A stretch of 64,000 bases of DNA from Sphingobium amiense (GCF_003967075.1 NZ_AP018664.1:2728001-2792000), one strand, 5' to 3'. Shown: positions 44,516-54,305, counted from the first letter of the stretch. Notes: a model not told the origin generated them from the letters alone. Translations and numbers: made by a program.

Positions 44516-47500
44516 TCACGCCGCGCCCGCTATAATTGGTTGGAACGTTCGATGAAGCGCATCGCCGCGCCGTCCAATGATCGCGGTTAACTGATCAGGA
44601 TTGAGCAATGCGATGGCATCTTGGTTGCGATGCCCAGCATGATAGAGCGCAAGAATTTCGCCACGTGTCAGCGGAAATGCGAGTGCAGAGATGGCAAGCG
44701 CGTCAGCCGGAAGCCCAAGGTCAAGCCTGGTCATCAGTAGGGCTGCCGCATCCTGATCCTCGGCCCGACCAAGCACGATGGCAGAAATACGTAATGCCGA
44801 ATCTAAGAGAAAACGCGAGCCATCCGCATATCCTCTGATGTCGCCATGCCCCACGCGCGAGAACGCATTCGACGAATATCGGGCCTCGATGTCGGTAGTG
44901 GGTTCGCCTGCTATCCAGTCGCTCACGATAAGGGCGCGTTTGCAACGTGCATAGAATGCCACATCGCTTTCTGCACGATGGGCCAATGAGCGCCCAATGT
45001 TGAAGCCGAACCGCCCACTAGCCTCTTGTTGCCAGCGCGGCTCACCATTCTTGCCGCTCTGTGGTGTATAATCTTCGTCGCGCTCCGGCAGACACTCGAC
45101 CAGTACCAAGAGGTTTTCCAGCGATGCGTCAGTCGGGTCGATGCGACCCAGCAGCTCAACTAAACGCATTGCAGATTCCAGACTTAGAGGCGATTCACCG
45201 CAGGCCCGTCCGAGCATTGTGAGCCGGAGGCTATCGCCTTCTTCGTCAACTAGCCCGTCCGCAATCATGCGGTTCAGAAGTCGCTCCAACGAGTCAGCCA
45301 TATGATCGCGCCAAGCTGGATTTTGGATTGCGGCCAGATATCCGCCGTAAGTGTTTGCGATAAGATCAATGACCGCTTCACGCGGAACGTCACGAACTTG
45401 TGCAAGCAGGCGAATAACCCACGTGCCTGGCTGATTGGGGTTGAAAGACGACGTAATCGCCTCCGGCTGGCCTTGGACATATCTTCTAAAAAGTTGGTTC
45501 CGCTCCATCGGCGTTTCGGCGAGCAGGATGGATTTTCCTTCAGCCTCAAAGCCTAGTCGGCCCGCGCGCCCAGCCATGTTCTTGTACTGCGCTACTGTAT
45601 AGGGGATGCGTTCGCGGCCTGGGAAATCTGTCTCGGCGATGATGACCGTTGAGGCCGGAGTGTTGACGCCAGCCGCAACAGTGCTGGTCGCGACAAGAAC
45701 CTTGATATTGCCGTTCAGGCTACGAAAACCTCGCTCGACGGCAACGCGTTCGTCACGTGTCAGGTCGCCGTTATGGAAGGCTACTCCGCCCGCAAGGGCG
45801 CGGCGTAGGCTGTCCGACATTGCAGACGGATCGCCTTCTGGTAAGGCGTCCAGAACATCCAACGCGGGTTCCAAGCCAAGTTCGTTGGCAAGATATTCGG
45901 CGCAGCCGCTTGCAGGACCGCGCGCATTTCGGAACACAATGACCTTTTCGCCCGCTTCCACAAGGTGCTGGACGAGCGGAACAATCACGTCTTGTGAGGA
46001 TGGCCTTGTCCTACGTTGCTGAACCCGATGGCGTTCGATCATCTGAATCGTTTCAGCACCGTTCGGCCCCATTTTGGTGAATGCTCCGGTGCGGTCCATC
46101 ACTCCTTCAACCAAGGGAACAGGTCGCTCGTCGGTTTGAAGCAGGGCGCAATCAAGCCAGCGATCAAAACTGTTGGCATGGCCAATAACCGCACTCAATG
46201 TGATGAGTTGCGGACATACGCCACGCTGGCGCGCGCTAACCAAGCTGGTAAGTAGAAGCTCTACTACCATGCCACGGCCGGGTTCAGTGATGAACTGCGC
46301 CTCATCAAGAACTACAAGGCCAATCTGATTAAGAATGTGCGACGAAGAAACCGAAAGGCTCAAAAATTTCTCGTAAGTGAAGAAGGCGATGTCGTATTTA
46401 CCACGCAGAACTTCGCCTACTTGATCTTGCCAATCGCCACTGCATCGCGCGATCCGTAGGCCAAGCCGCTCTCCATAGAGTGCAGAAAAATCTTCAAACT
46501 TCTCATTCACGAGCGCTTTATAGGGTAATAAGAAGACAGCTTTTCTGCCATCTGCGATGGCCTTTAACGCGGCCAGTTCGCCCACGAAGGTTTTGCCTGC
46601 GCTTGTAGGCGCAATAACCATCAGCGAGTTGCCGCCCAGCACGCCTCTTTCGTTGACTGCGGCGATTTGCAAAGCATTCAAGCCAGCGGGGAAACGTTCA
46701 TGCCAAGCGTCAATTGCTTCTTGCGGAATGCCTACTTGGCTCAATTCCCGGATATCACCGGTAGTCTGAAGAGCATTGTACTCAGGGAAGGCTGCTCTAT
46801 AGCGTTCACCCACACGGCCCGGCGGTAGCATAAAGTCGCCTTGGGTCTGACCGAACATGGTAGGCGATTGCTCGTATCCAAAGCGTCCGGCATTGGCTCC
46901 GACTAGACGAGTGACGCGATCAACCAACTCAAGAACGCCGAGCGGTGCATCCGCCGCGAGCAGTGTGTCAATGACGGCTTTGGTGAACAAACCGTGCCGG
47001 GTTTGCGGATCTTCGAGCGCCTCCTGCTGAGCCGACGAAGCTGCGAAAAGGATGCGGCCTTGTCCGGCAACATCAACCAAGGGAAAGGCGATCGCATTTC
47101 TTGGCACGAGTCCAACGTCGAGGACACGGGCTGGCGCGCCGCCGCTGAAACAGCAATCAAGCAACAGGATAACAGCGCGCGCCCTAGTATCGCGAAATCG
47201 TTGCGCCAATTCGTCCATACCGAACGTCGTGCCAGGAAGATTATCTACGTCAGTATCGTGGAGAACAAGCCGATGGTCGGGCGTCCCGTGACCTGCGAAG
47301 CCGAGGATCACGACGTCCGTTTCGTCGGCTGATGCTAAGGTTGCATCAAGCGCTGCGCGCATTGCCTCCAGCGTGGCATCCTCGTTGGTGATGAGTTGCG
47401 CATCGAGACCATCGATGGAATCCGACATGATCGCCCAAAGTGCGGTTGCGTCACGCGCGGCACCGGTGAGGTCTCCCACATATGGGTCGCGATGCCGGTC

Positions 47501-47533
47501 AATTCCGAAGAAGGCTGCGCGCAACATGCTCAA
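44516..47533 (-). CDS. Caspase-like peptidase fused to a Ski2-like superfamily 2 helicase
   Basis: 1005 residues. Residues 1-235 are a caspase-type peptidase: His82 in LGFAGHG and Cys128 in LLLDCCFSGG. Residues 285-700 are a helicase: Walker A APTSAGKT (308-315), DEAQ (410-413), S-A (motif III, LITLSAVI), and GRAGRLG (655-661, motif VI), in the order of Ski2/Hel308-like enzymes. The C-terminus (700-1005) is helical and unknown. Its start overlaps the stop of the upstream YodC-like gene in ATGA. The fusion suggests that nucleic-acid sensing by the helicase activates proteolysis. I know of no named system with just this gene order. Confidence 0.85.
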   Translation of the reverse strand: MSMLRAAFFGIDRHRDPYVGDLTGAARDATALWAIMSDSIDGLDAQLITNEDATLEAMRAALDATLASADETDVVILGFAGHGTPDHRLVLHDTDVDNLPGTTFGMDELAQRFRDTRARAVILLLDCCFSGGAPARVLDVGLVPRNAIAFPLVDVAGQGRILFAASSAQQEALEDPQTRHGLFTKAVIDTLLAADAPLGVLELVDRVTRLVGANAGRFGYEQSPTMFGQTQGDFMLPPGRVGERYRAAFPEYNALQTTGDIRELSQVGIPQEAIDAWHERFPAGLNALQIAAVNERGVLGGNSLMVIAPTSAGKTFVGELAALKAIADGRKAVFLLPYKALVNEKFEDFSALYGERLGLRIARCSGDWQDQVGEVLRGKYDIAFFTYEKFLSLSVSSSHILNQIGLVVLDEAQFITEPGRGMVVELLLTSLVSARQRGVCPQLITLSAVIGHANSFDRWLDCALLQTDERPVPLVEGVMDRTGAFTKMGPNGAETIQMIERHRVQQRRTRPSSQDVIVPLVQHLVEAGEKVIVFRNARGPASGCAEYLANELGLEPALDVLDALPEGDPSAMSDSLRRALAGGVAFHNGDLTRDERVAVERGFRSLNGNIKVLVATSTVAAGVNTPASTVIIAETDFPGRERIPYTVAQYKNMAGRAGRLGFEAEGKSILLAETPMERNQLFRRYVQGQPEAITSSFNPNQPGTWVIRLLAQVRDVPREAVIDLIANTYGGYLAAIQNPAWRDHMADSLERLLNRMIADGLVDEEGDSLRLTMLGRACGESPLSLESAMRLVELLGRIDPTDASLENLLVLVECLPERDEDYTPQSGKNGEPRWQQEASGRFGFNIGRSLAHRAESDVAFYARCKRALIVSDWIAGEPTTDIEARYSSNAFSRVGHGDIRGYADGSRFLLDSALRISAIVLGRAEDQDAAALLMTRLDLGLPADALAISALAFPLTRGEILALYHAGHRNQDAIALLNPDQLTAIIGRRGDALHRTFQPIIAGAA

Positions 47534-47754
47534 GCCCTCGAAACGCTGAAGCTACCGCCATATGACGGAGACCGCTTTTCCAAAGAGGATGGTCGGAACG
47601 TGGCCTCTTGTCTGGCTTGGCGGTTTCCGATCTTCTCAAACCAGACGCACCAAACGGTGTCCTCACCGGTCATTGCAGCCGTGCCTACCTGCTCGACAGT
47701 CATTAGAGGGCCGCCTGATTTTAGTCGAACTACATCGCCAGGCTCGAAACTCAT
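47530..47754 (-). CDS. YodC-like small protein (DUF2158)
   Basis: 74 residues from the ATG at 47754. FEPGDVVRLKSGGPLMTVEQVG, then WCVWFEKIGNRQARQEATFRPSSLE is the DUF2158/YodC pattern, a small SH3-like barrel. In other genomes such proteins lie ahead of defence or stress genes. It is the first gene of the operon, joined to the caspase-helicase gene by a four-base overlap. Its role is unknown, perhaps a regulator or target binder. Confidence 0.8.
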   Translation of the reverse strand: MSFEPGDVVRLKSGGPLMTVEQVGTAAMTGEDTVWCVWFEKIGNRQARQEATFRPSSLEKRSPSYGGSFSVSRA

Positions 47755-48190
47755 AATTTCCTCCAGGTTCGCGCTTTGTTCAATTGTTATCCAAAACCGA
47801 ATGTGCAGGCTAGTGACCTTAGGCGATAGTCCCCAATTTTTGCGACTGCCGTCCAGAGAACGGATGCTCTGACGCCATCCAATCGGCGCGGGATTGGTCG
47901 TCTCGATGGGCGAAACCATCGTGCAGGGTCCACGGGCGGCACACGCCATGGGCATGGGTCAAGGGAGCAGGAACGCTCCTTGCCGCGCCGGAGGCGGTTG
48001 GGTTCCAAGGGGCAGGCACGCCCGTTTGGTCGATGGGGCAAGAGGGGCGAAAGCATCTCTGTTTGGGGAGAGCGGAAGTCTCCCCGATGGCGTGTCATCC
48101 GGCTCAATGCCGGTGATGCGCCAATGGCCAGAGGGATGCAACGGGAGAGCGCAGCGTCTCCCTTGCCAAGATGCCTGGTAGTACCAGGAC
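47755..48190. other. Intergenic, left of IS21 B
   Basis: About 430 bases without a supported gene; the promoter of the defence operon must lie here on the minus strand. The stretch ends exactly at the left end of the second IS21 element. Confidence 0.4.
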
Positions 48191-48302
48191 TGTTGATTTC
48201 CACTGAGAGTTGACCCGGGAGGGGCATAAGTTTCCACTGAGAAGTGACCCATGTTTTGACTTCCCTCTGGCTGATTGGTCGGAGGATTCAGGAGTGATCG
48301 AC

Positions 48303-49829
48303 ATGGCGTTATTGAGTGTAATCCGGCGCTGGCATTTCCGGCAGCAGGTTCCGATCCGGGAGATCGAGCGGCGCACTGGTTTGTCGCGCAACACGATCCG
48401 CAAGTACCTGCGGGCGGACACGGTAGAGCCGCAGTTCAAGGTTCCCGAGCGGCCGAGCAAGCTGGACCCGTATGCGGAGAAGCTGTCAGGCTGGCTGCGG
48501 ATCGAGGCTGGCAAGTCGCGCAAGCAGCGGCGCACGGCGAAGCAGATGCACGCCGATCTCGTGGTCCTGGGCTATAACGGCTCATACGGGCGCGTTGCGG
48601 CCTTCGTGCGGACCTGGAAGGCCGATCGTCAGCGCGAGCAGCAGACCAGTGGTCGCGGCACGTTCGTGCCGCTGGTCTTTGCGCCGGGCGAGGCGTTCCA
48701 GTTCGACTGGAGCGAGGACTGGGCCTTGCTGGGCGGCAAGCAGACCAAGCTGCAGGTGGCGCACACCAAGCTGTCACACAGCCGCGCCTTCACCGTCCGA
48801 GCTTATCTGCTCCAGACTCACGAGATGCTGTTCGACGCTCTGACCCAGGCCTTCCGGGTGCTGGGCGGCGTGCCGCAGCGCGGGATTTTCGACAACATGA
48901 AGACCGCGGTTGATCGGATCGGCACGGGCAAGGCTCGGCAGGTCAACGCGCGCTTTGCCGCGATGGCCAGTCATTACCTGTTCGAGCCCGAGTTCTGTAA
49001 CCCGGCTTCCGGTTGGGAGAAGGGACAGGTCGAGAAGAACGTGCAGGATGCACGGCGCCGGCTGTGGCAACCCATGCCCAGCTTCCCCGACATCGATGCG
49101 CTCAACGTCTGGCTCGAGGAGCAGTGCATCGCGCAATGGGGTCAGATCCAGCATGGCGTCCTGCCCGGCACCATCGCCGATGTGCATGCCGAAGAGGTCG
49201 CCAGTCTGATGCCGCTGGGCCGGCCCTTCGATGGCTTCGTCGAGCACACCAAGCGGGTATCGCCGACCTGCCTGGTCTCCTTCGAGCGCAATCGCTACAG
49301 CGTGCCAGCCTCTTTCGCCAACCGGCCGGTGAGCCTGCGGGTCTACCCTGACCGGCTCGTCATCGCCGCCGAGGGCCAGGTCCTGTGCGAGCATGGCCGG
49401 ATCATCGAGCGGTCCCATGACCAGCCAGGGCGGACCATCTATGACTGGCGGCATTACCTGGCGGTGATCCAGCGCAAGCCTGGCGCCCTGCGCAACGGCG
49501 CGCCCTTTGCCGAGATGCCCGAGGCCTTCCGGCAGTTGCAGGGCTTCCTGCTCAAGCGCCCCGGCGGTGACCGGGAGATGGTGGAGATCCTCGCGCTGGT
49601 CCTGCAACATGATGAGCAGGCGGTGCTCTGTTCCGTCGAACTGGCGCTGGAAGCTGGCGTGCCGACCAAGACCCATATCCTCAACATCCTCCACCGGCTG
49701 CTCGACGGCAAGCCAACCAGCATCGCCGCCATCGATACCCCACAGGCGTTGAGCCTGCGCCGGGAGCCGAAGGCCAATGTCGCGCGCTATGATACGCTGC
49801 GCGGGAAGGATCTGCGTCATGCGTCATGA
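48303..49829 (+). CDS. istA: IstA, transposase of IS21 element B
   Basis: 508 residues from the ATG at 48303 after CAGGAG; the upstream frame is not used. Helix-turn-helix [22 protein letters not shown], catalytic FQFDWSEDW and [12 protein letters not shown], and [14 protein letters not shown] as in element A. Ends [14 protein letters not shown] and overlaps istB by 11 bases. Confidence 0.93.
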   Translation: MALLSVIRRWHFRQQVPIREIERRTGLSRNTIRKYLRADTVEPQFKVPERPSKLDPYAEKLSGWLRIEAGKSRKQRRTAKQMHADLVVLGYNGSYGRVAAFVRTWKADRQREQQTSGRGTFVPLVFAPGEAFQFDWSEDWALLGGKQTKLQVAHTKLSHSRAFTVRAYLLQTHEMLFDALTQAFRVLGGVPQRGIFDNMKTAVDRIGTGKARQVNARFAAMASHYLFEPEFCNPASGWEKGQVEKNVQDARRRLWQPMPSFPDIDALNVWLEEQCIAQWGQIQHGVLPGTIADVHAEEVASLMPLGRPFDGFVEHTKRVSPTCLVSFERNRYSVPASFANRPVSLRVYPDRLVIAAEGQVLCEHGRIIERSHDQPGRTIYDWRHYLAVIQRKPGALRNGAPFAEMPEAFRQLQGFLLKRPGGDREMVEILALVLQHDEQAVLCSVELALEAGVPTKTHILNILHRLLDGKPTSIAAIDTPQALSLRREPKANVARYDTLRGKDLRHAS

Positions 49830-50589
49830 TCCCGCCAGCGCCGCCGTCATGGTCATGCTGCGCTCCCTCAAGATGTACGGCATGGCCCAGGCCGTCGCTG
49901 ACCTCATCGAGCAGGGGGCACCCGCCTTCGATGCGGCCATCCCCATCCTCTCCCAGTTGCTCAAGGCCGAGATGGCCGAGCGCGAGGTTCGGTCCATCGC
50001 CTACCAGATCAAGGCGGCCCGGTTCCCGGCCTACAAGGACCTGGCCGGCTTCGACTTCGCTTCCAGCGAGGTCAACGAAGCCATGGTCCGCCAGTTGCAT
50101 CGCGGCGAGTTTATCGATGGCGCCCATAACGTCGTCCTGATCGGTGGCCCCGGCACCGGCAAGACGCACGTCGCCACCGCACTTGGCGTCCAGGCGGTCG
50201 AGCATCACCGCAAGAAGGTCCGCTTCTTCGCCACCGTCGACCTGGTCAACGCGCTGGAACAGGAAAAGGCCATGAACAAGGCAGGCCAACTGTCCGAACG
50301 GCTCCTGCGCCTCGACCTCGTCATCCTCGACGAGCTCGGATACTTGCCGTTCAGCCCGTCAGGCGGCGCGCTGCTGTTCCACCTGCTGAGCAAGCTTTAC
50401 GAGCGCACCAGCGTCGTCATCACCACCAACCTCAGCTTCAGCGAATGGGCTGGCGTGTTCGGTGATGCCAAGATGACAACGGCTCTGCTGGACCGGCTCA
50501 CCCACCACTGTCACATCCTCGAGACCGGCAATGACAGCTTTCGGTTCAGGGCCAGCGCCGCGGACCCCAAATCACGAAAGGAAAAATAA
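49819..50589 (+). CDS. istB: IstB, ATP-binding helper protein of IS21 element B
   Basis: 256 residues from the ATG at 49819. Walker [18 protein letters not shown], Walker [18 protein letters not shown], then [15 protein letters not shown]. Same function as the IstB of element A. Complete. Confidence 0.93.
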   Translation: MRHDPASAAVMVMLRSLKMYGMAQAVADLIEQGAPAFDAAIPILSQLLKAEMAEREVRSIAYQIKAARFPAYKDLAGFDFASSEVNEAMVRQLHRGEFIDGAHNVVLIGGPGTGKTHVATALGVQAVEHHRKKVRFFATVDLVNALEQEKAMNKAGQLSERLLRLDLVILDELGYLPFSPSGGALLFHLLSKLYERTSVVITTNLSFSEWAGVFGDAKMTTALLDRLTHHCHILETGNDSFRFRASAADPKSRKEK

Positions 50590-50683
50590 CCCGCTTGACC
50601 CACCACCCGCATAGCGGGACATACCTTCCAACCGGGTCACTTCTCGATGAAAATCCCGGGTCAACTCTCAGTGGAAATCAACA

Positions 50684-50835
50684 CCGGAAATCCGGTCCTC
50701 ATAGACGGCGTGGCACCCTGCCGCCAGCAGGGCGTCATGCTGGAGAGCCGGGTTCTGGTCTTGGGTGCTGACACGGGCATAGCCTATCAGGCGACCGGGT
50801 TCGGCCCCGGCGGGCGTTAACTCTCTGGCGGTCAT
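50684..50835 (-). pseudogene. Serine resolvase, N-terminal fragment cut by IS21 B
   Basis: The ATG (complement of 50833-50835) begins a frame reading MTARELTPAGAEPG, then RLIGYARVSTQDQNPALQHD and DRISG, which is the N-terminal start of a Tn3-type resolvase/invertase with the active serine in ARVST. After about 50 residues the frame enters the right end of IS21 B, so the rest is lost. The other half is not found on the far side of the IS, so the DNA has been rearranged. Confidence 0.8.
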
Positions 50836-50865
50836 GGCTTACGGGGTCAGGCTTGGTCTCGGGAG

Positions 50866-50999
50866 CCATCGTTTATGGGATCGAATTTTCTTCTTTTCTA
50901 TTTCGATACGTGGTATCTCTTTTTCCAAGGAAAAGCGGCTTTGCGGTCGTTTCATGGGGCGGAGAAGGCGGCGGTTGCCGCCAGTCCCATAAACGATGG
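50866..50999. repeat. Perfect 15-base inverted repeat, 104 bases apart
   Basis: CCATCGTTTATGGGA at 50866-50880 and its exact complement TCCCATAAACGATGG at 50985-50999. The pair lies directly upstream of the resolvase remnant. Could be a resolution (res-like) site or operator; nothing else in the window shares it. Confidence 0.7.
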
Positions 51000-51086
51000 G
51001 ATTAGAGACTGGCTCAAGCCAGCAGACAAAGCCGAGAATTGACGGGCCAGATGGTGTGATTGGACGATCAATATTTCGAGGCTAAG

Positions 51087-51767
51087 ATGAAAAGATCAAC
51101 GGTTCTGCGTTCAGCATTTGGTGCAACGATGGCTGCGGCTATGGCATGTTCTGCGCCCGCGATGGCGATGGACGCAAAGCAGTGTCTGCCGATGGCGGAA
51201 ATGAACGCCGCACTGAAAGCCGAAGGCCAGCGCACCATGATTATTGGCGACCGCCTTTCACTCCGTAACGACGCTCAGAGAGATGGCGGTCTAGCCGTCG
51301 ATGAATATGCGAACGCCGTGACCTCAAACGCCGATGGATCAGTCGGCTACCAGCTCGAAGGCGACCGTTCCCGCTCTCAGACTTCAACAAGCATGTGCGT
51401 CGCAGCCAAACTGACGAATGTCCGCATCTTTGATGCCGCACGGTCGGAAATTCCACAACAGGCACTTCTCGGGGGCAGGATCGACGATATGCTGCGAGCG
51501 GACGCAAAGGTAGGAGCGCGCCCAATGGTCGTCGCTGATACGGTTCACCGCGCAAAGGACGGAACTGAGCGCATCGGTCTTCCAATGGTGCTTACCGGAA
51601 ATGTACCTGCACGCGTCGGTGCAATCTATGCCCGCAAGGCGGATGGTGAACCGCTATTACTCGTTCGTCTGGGTACGCTGGACTATACGCCTGCCGGACT
51701 TGAACGCGCTCGCGGCACCGCTTTGGCCTCCCTCGATGTGCGCGGTATCGCTCCCGGCGGGAATTAA
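51087..51767 (+). CDS. Secreted protein of unknown function
   Basis: 226 residues from the ATG at 51087; an upstream TTG at 51060 is less likely. The signal peptide is MKRSTVLRSAFGATMAAAMA to about residue 25-27. The mature protein has CLPMAEMNAALKAEGQ and cysteines at two places, no known fold. The stop overlaps that of the convergent gene by four bases. No family recognised. It belongs to the mobile-element half near the recombinase. Confidence 0.55.
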   Translation: MKRSTVLRSAFGATMAAAMACSAPAMAMDAKQCLPMAEMNAALKAEGQRTMIIGDRLSLRNDAQRDGGLAVDEYANAVTSNADGSVGYQLEGDRSRSQTSTSMCVAAKLTNVRIFDAARSEIPQQALLGGRIDDMLRADAKVGARPMVVADTVHRAKDGTERIGLPMVLTGNVPARVGAIYARKADGEPLLLVRLGTLDYTPAGLERARGTALASLDVRGIAPGGN

Positions 51768-52873
51768 ACGTCCAAACCACTCATGTTTGCGGCTGGCGCT
51801 GGCGGCTTAACGCTCGCCGCTGCAATTTGCTGCGGGCCGCGCTCAAGCGGCTCGGTTGCAGCTACAGCCTTTGTGTAGACCGCTGTCAAATCTGGTGCGG
51901 AGGCAAATGTACGCGTTGTGCCATCGTTGGAATTCAAAATTTTCGTTCCTGAACCTGACTGATCAATATCAGAGGCGAATGCGTCGGTCCTGTTTCGAAC
52001 GGAAACATTTCTGTCAGCTTCCATAGGCGCATAACTTTCGTCTCTGGAGACCTCATTACTGCGGGCTTCAGCACCCCATTTTATCACCTGTGCGACGCCC
52101 GGCTTTTTCTCAGCCTCGGTCAAAATCTGTCGCTGCTCTGGGGTGCGCTGGGATTCCGGTACATTCATGATGTGCGAAACTTCAGCCGCCTTATCGACGG
52201 TCTCTTCGGCTTGTTTCTGGGATTGTCCCTGCGCCATCAATCTTTCGATCATCCGCTTACGCAACGGCGTGTTCCCGGAGAGCTGTTCGCTTAATTCTTC
52301 CCACTCTTCGCCGGACATCTCCACGTCGCCGAAGCGGTGAGTCTCTTCCGACCACTTGCGTTGACGCTCCATCTCGTCGGCCATTTCCTGAAGAGCCTCA
52401 GCGTCGTCGTCGTCGCTGTCGTTGATCGGCTTGCCGTTCACATACTGAATTCCGTTCACTTCCGTGATCGCGCCGCTGCCGTTGCCGATGGTTACGGCTG
52501 CTGCGAACTGGGCGTCATCGCGCTGAGCAAAATTGGACGCCATGCGCACGGCTTCATTATCGGTTCCGCCCGTGCCGTACACTTCCTTGATGGTTTCATA
52601 TTCCTGGCTTTTCGCCGGATCGTTGCCCGAGAGCGCGCCACTCAAAGCGTTGAAGAGCTGACTTAACCCTTCGCGGATTTCGGGCGGAAGATTTTCCAGC
52701 GCCTTATCCATCATCTTGTGCAAATTCTCTGACGAGTACATTTCGTCGAAACGCTTTGTCATCGCATCGCCTACGCGATCCATGAATCTAAGCGCGCCGC
52801 CTTCGAACAAATTTGCAGCCGAAGCATCGCTTCTGTTATTATTCCGGCCTTGCTGTTCAGGTGTAACTGTCAT
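51764..52873 (-). CDS. Unknown soluble protein, charged and helical
   Basis: 369 residues, acidic, with long helical stretches (EALQEMADEMERQRKWSEET; RKRMIERLMAQGQSQKQAE) and disordered ends. No membrane or catalytic motif. Its first 100 residues hold FLEGGALRF-like and LPPEIREGLSQLFNALSGAL segments. The gene starts at an ATG 100 bases from the divergent 265-residue gene. It may be a structural or DNA-binding protein of the element. Confidence 0.5.
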   Translation of the reverse strand: MTVTPEQQGRNNNRSDASAANLFEGGALRFMDRVGDAMTKRFDEMYSSENLHKMMDKALENLPPEIREGLSQLFNALSGALSGNDPAKSQEYETIKEVYGTGGTDNEAVRMASNFAQRDDAQFAAAVTIGNGSGAITEVNGIQYVNGKPINDSDDDDAEALQEMADEMERQRKWSEETHRFGDVEMSGEEWEELSEQLSGNTPLRKRMIERLMAQGQSQKQAEETVDKAAEVSHIMNVPESQRTPEQRQILTEAEKKPGVAQVIKWGAEARSNEVSRDESYAPMEADRNVSVRNRTDAFASDIDQSGSGTKILNSNDGTTRTFASAPDLTAVYTKAVAATEPLERGPQQIAAASVKPPAPAANMSGLDV

Positions 52874-52974
52874 GCGACACAGAATAGCGGGTTATGAATA
52901 AGGCATTATTATTTTTACCTACAATTTGCGGCAAATTTATCTAAAATTTTATCTATCCCGATGTATCCTTTCAC

Positions 52975-53772
52975 GTGACCGTCGAAAACCTGATTGCCCT
53001 GCAAAGCTATTCTAGCGATGCGGACACCATTGACCTGACGAAGCCCATCAGAAGGGCGTTGAAAACCGAATTTCAACGCACCGGGCTATCTGCGCGCCTG
53101 CTGTTCAAGGGACTGCGCGATCTGCCATCCGGTCTTGATGCCCGAACCGTCAATGGATGGTTGCGCGCATCACCTTCGGCGCGTGTCGATCATCTGAAAT
53201 TTGTCTGTGCCGTGTTGGCAGCTCTTCCATCGGCAACGGATTGCCCGGACGGAATAGCGCATAAATCCAAGAGTGGTCCGCGAGGGCGCGATGAGCATCG
53301 TATCGACGTCACATCCGACATGGTTGTGCGCTTCAGGCATGAACTGACGCGATCAGGCCAATCCGTCGAAGGTCTTGCAAGGCATGATACGGCTCCGGCA
53401 GGTTTGACGCTTGGCGTTCTGGTGGCGCTACGCCGTGGAAGCGTCCGAAAGGTGCGCGCCGATCACTGGGATTTTCTCATCGGTCATTTATCCGGCCAGC
53501 CTGACAAGTCGCCCCGTGAAGTGCGAGAGAATTACCCATCACCTCGACGCGACGGATATCGCAAGATCAGTCGAGCGGATTTCTACGCCCTTCGCCACGA
53601 GATTGAGCGGACTGGCATTCCAGCCTCGAAAATTCTCGATAAGGCAACAGTGCCGCACGACAAGCTCAATGGCTCGATGGTAAAAGCGTGGACGCTGCGC
53701 CAGACGGTAACGGCCCTTCCTGATCATATAGAATTCGTGCTGGCACTATATCGCATACAGCCGGATGCATGA
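52975..53772 (+). CDS. Unknown protein with three internal repeats, possible helix-turn-helix units
   Basis: 265 residues from a GTG at 52975. Three related blocks of about 60 residues are seen: about residues 25-85 (LKTEFQRTGLSARLLFKGL and DHLKFVCAVLAALP), 115-175 (FRHELTRSGQSVEGLARHD and DHWDFLIGHLS), and 195-263 (LRHEIERTGIPASKILDKA and DHIEFVLALY). Each has R-x-G-x-S/P-A/V-x-x-L then D-H-x-x-F-V, as in a helix-turn-helix core plus a further helix. It may be a DNA-binding protein of the integrative element. Function unknown. Confidence 0.55.
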   Translation: MTVENLIALQSYSSDADTIDLTKPIRRALKTEFQRTGLSARLLFKGLRDLPSGLDARTVNGWLRASPSARVDHLKFVCAVLAALPSATDCPDGIAHKSKSGPRGRDEHRIDVTSDMVVRFRHELTRSGQSVEGLARHDTAPAGLTLGVLVALRRGSVRKVRADHWDFLIGHLSGQPDKSPREVRENYPSPRRDGYRKISRADFYALRHEIERTGIPASKILDKATVPHDKLNGSMVKAWTLRQTVTALPDHIEFVLALYRIQPDA

Positions 53773-54002
53773 AGCGTCGCAGCACGCAGGAAAATTGCAT
53801 CCTGCATTTCCTTGATGTTACGATGTAACAATAAGCTGAAAGCGGAAGCGAAGGCAAAAATGATAAGGGCGTGAGGGACGCCCAATATTTAGGGGAATGG
53901 CTAGGGGGCTTTCGATTATCCCCCCGCGAGCGCCATGACGCGCTCGTAGATCAACCTGACCATGCTCAATCGAGCGCCGCTGTAGCGGCGGGGACGGGTT
54001 TG
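53773..54002. other. Intergenic, nothing recognised
   Basis: About 230 bases between the repeat protein and the small gene before the recombinase. Confidence 0.35.
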
Positions 54003-54305
54003 ATGAAACCTCTGACGCCAGACGAAATGGAAGAATTGCGCTCATCAATGAGCCAGCTTCATCTGCCGGATACCGAAAAAGACGAAATAATCCGCTATCT
54101 GGATTCGATAGCAACATCTTTCGTCGATCAGGCTTTTGGATTTCATCCGCTTCAATTGTCCCTTTCTGCACGGGCAAACTATGCTTTCAAAGGGCATAGC
54201 CGCCATGCTAGTCTGACAGCGACCGCGAATGCGGAAATTGTTGACCTCCGGGAGGAGGGCGCGCTCAACATCGACGACACCCCGAAGGGGTATTTTGCGC
54301 CATGA
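54003..54305 (+). CDS. Small protein ahead of the recombinase
   Basis: 100 residues from the ATG at 54003, beginning MKPLTPDEMEELRSSMSQLH and ending in GYFAP, with a helix-rich first half and IRYLDSIATSFVDQAF. It overlaps the recombinase gene in ATGA. Such small acidic ORFs often precede serine recombinases; possibly a recombination directionality factor or a regulator, but no motif proves it. Confidence 0.55.
   Translation: MKPLTPDEMEELRSSMSQLHLPDTEKDEIIRYLDSIATSFVDQAFGFHPLQLSLSARANYAFKGHSRHASLTATANAEIVDLREEGALNIDDTPKGYFAP

Larger units (their letters stand above)
48191..50683 (+). mobile_element. IS21-family element B
   Basis: Ends begin TGTTGATTTCCACTGAGAGT and are repeated in inverse at both sides for about 30 bases (48191-48220; complement of 50654-50683), with a further GAGAAGTGACCC copy inside. 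istA and istB are on the plus strand. The left flank (CCAGGAC) and right flank (CCGGAAA) show no target duplication. Related in sequence but not identical to element A, and in the opposite orientation. Its right end cuts a resolvase gene. Confidence 0.9.

Noticed and set aside
23477..50683. A composite transposon bounded by the two IS21 elements
   Set aside because: The IS copies differ in sequence, lack flanking duplications and each cuts a gene; the mobC-relaxase and recombinase-tRNA layout better explains mobility of the right part.
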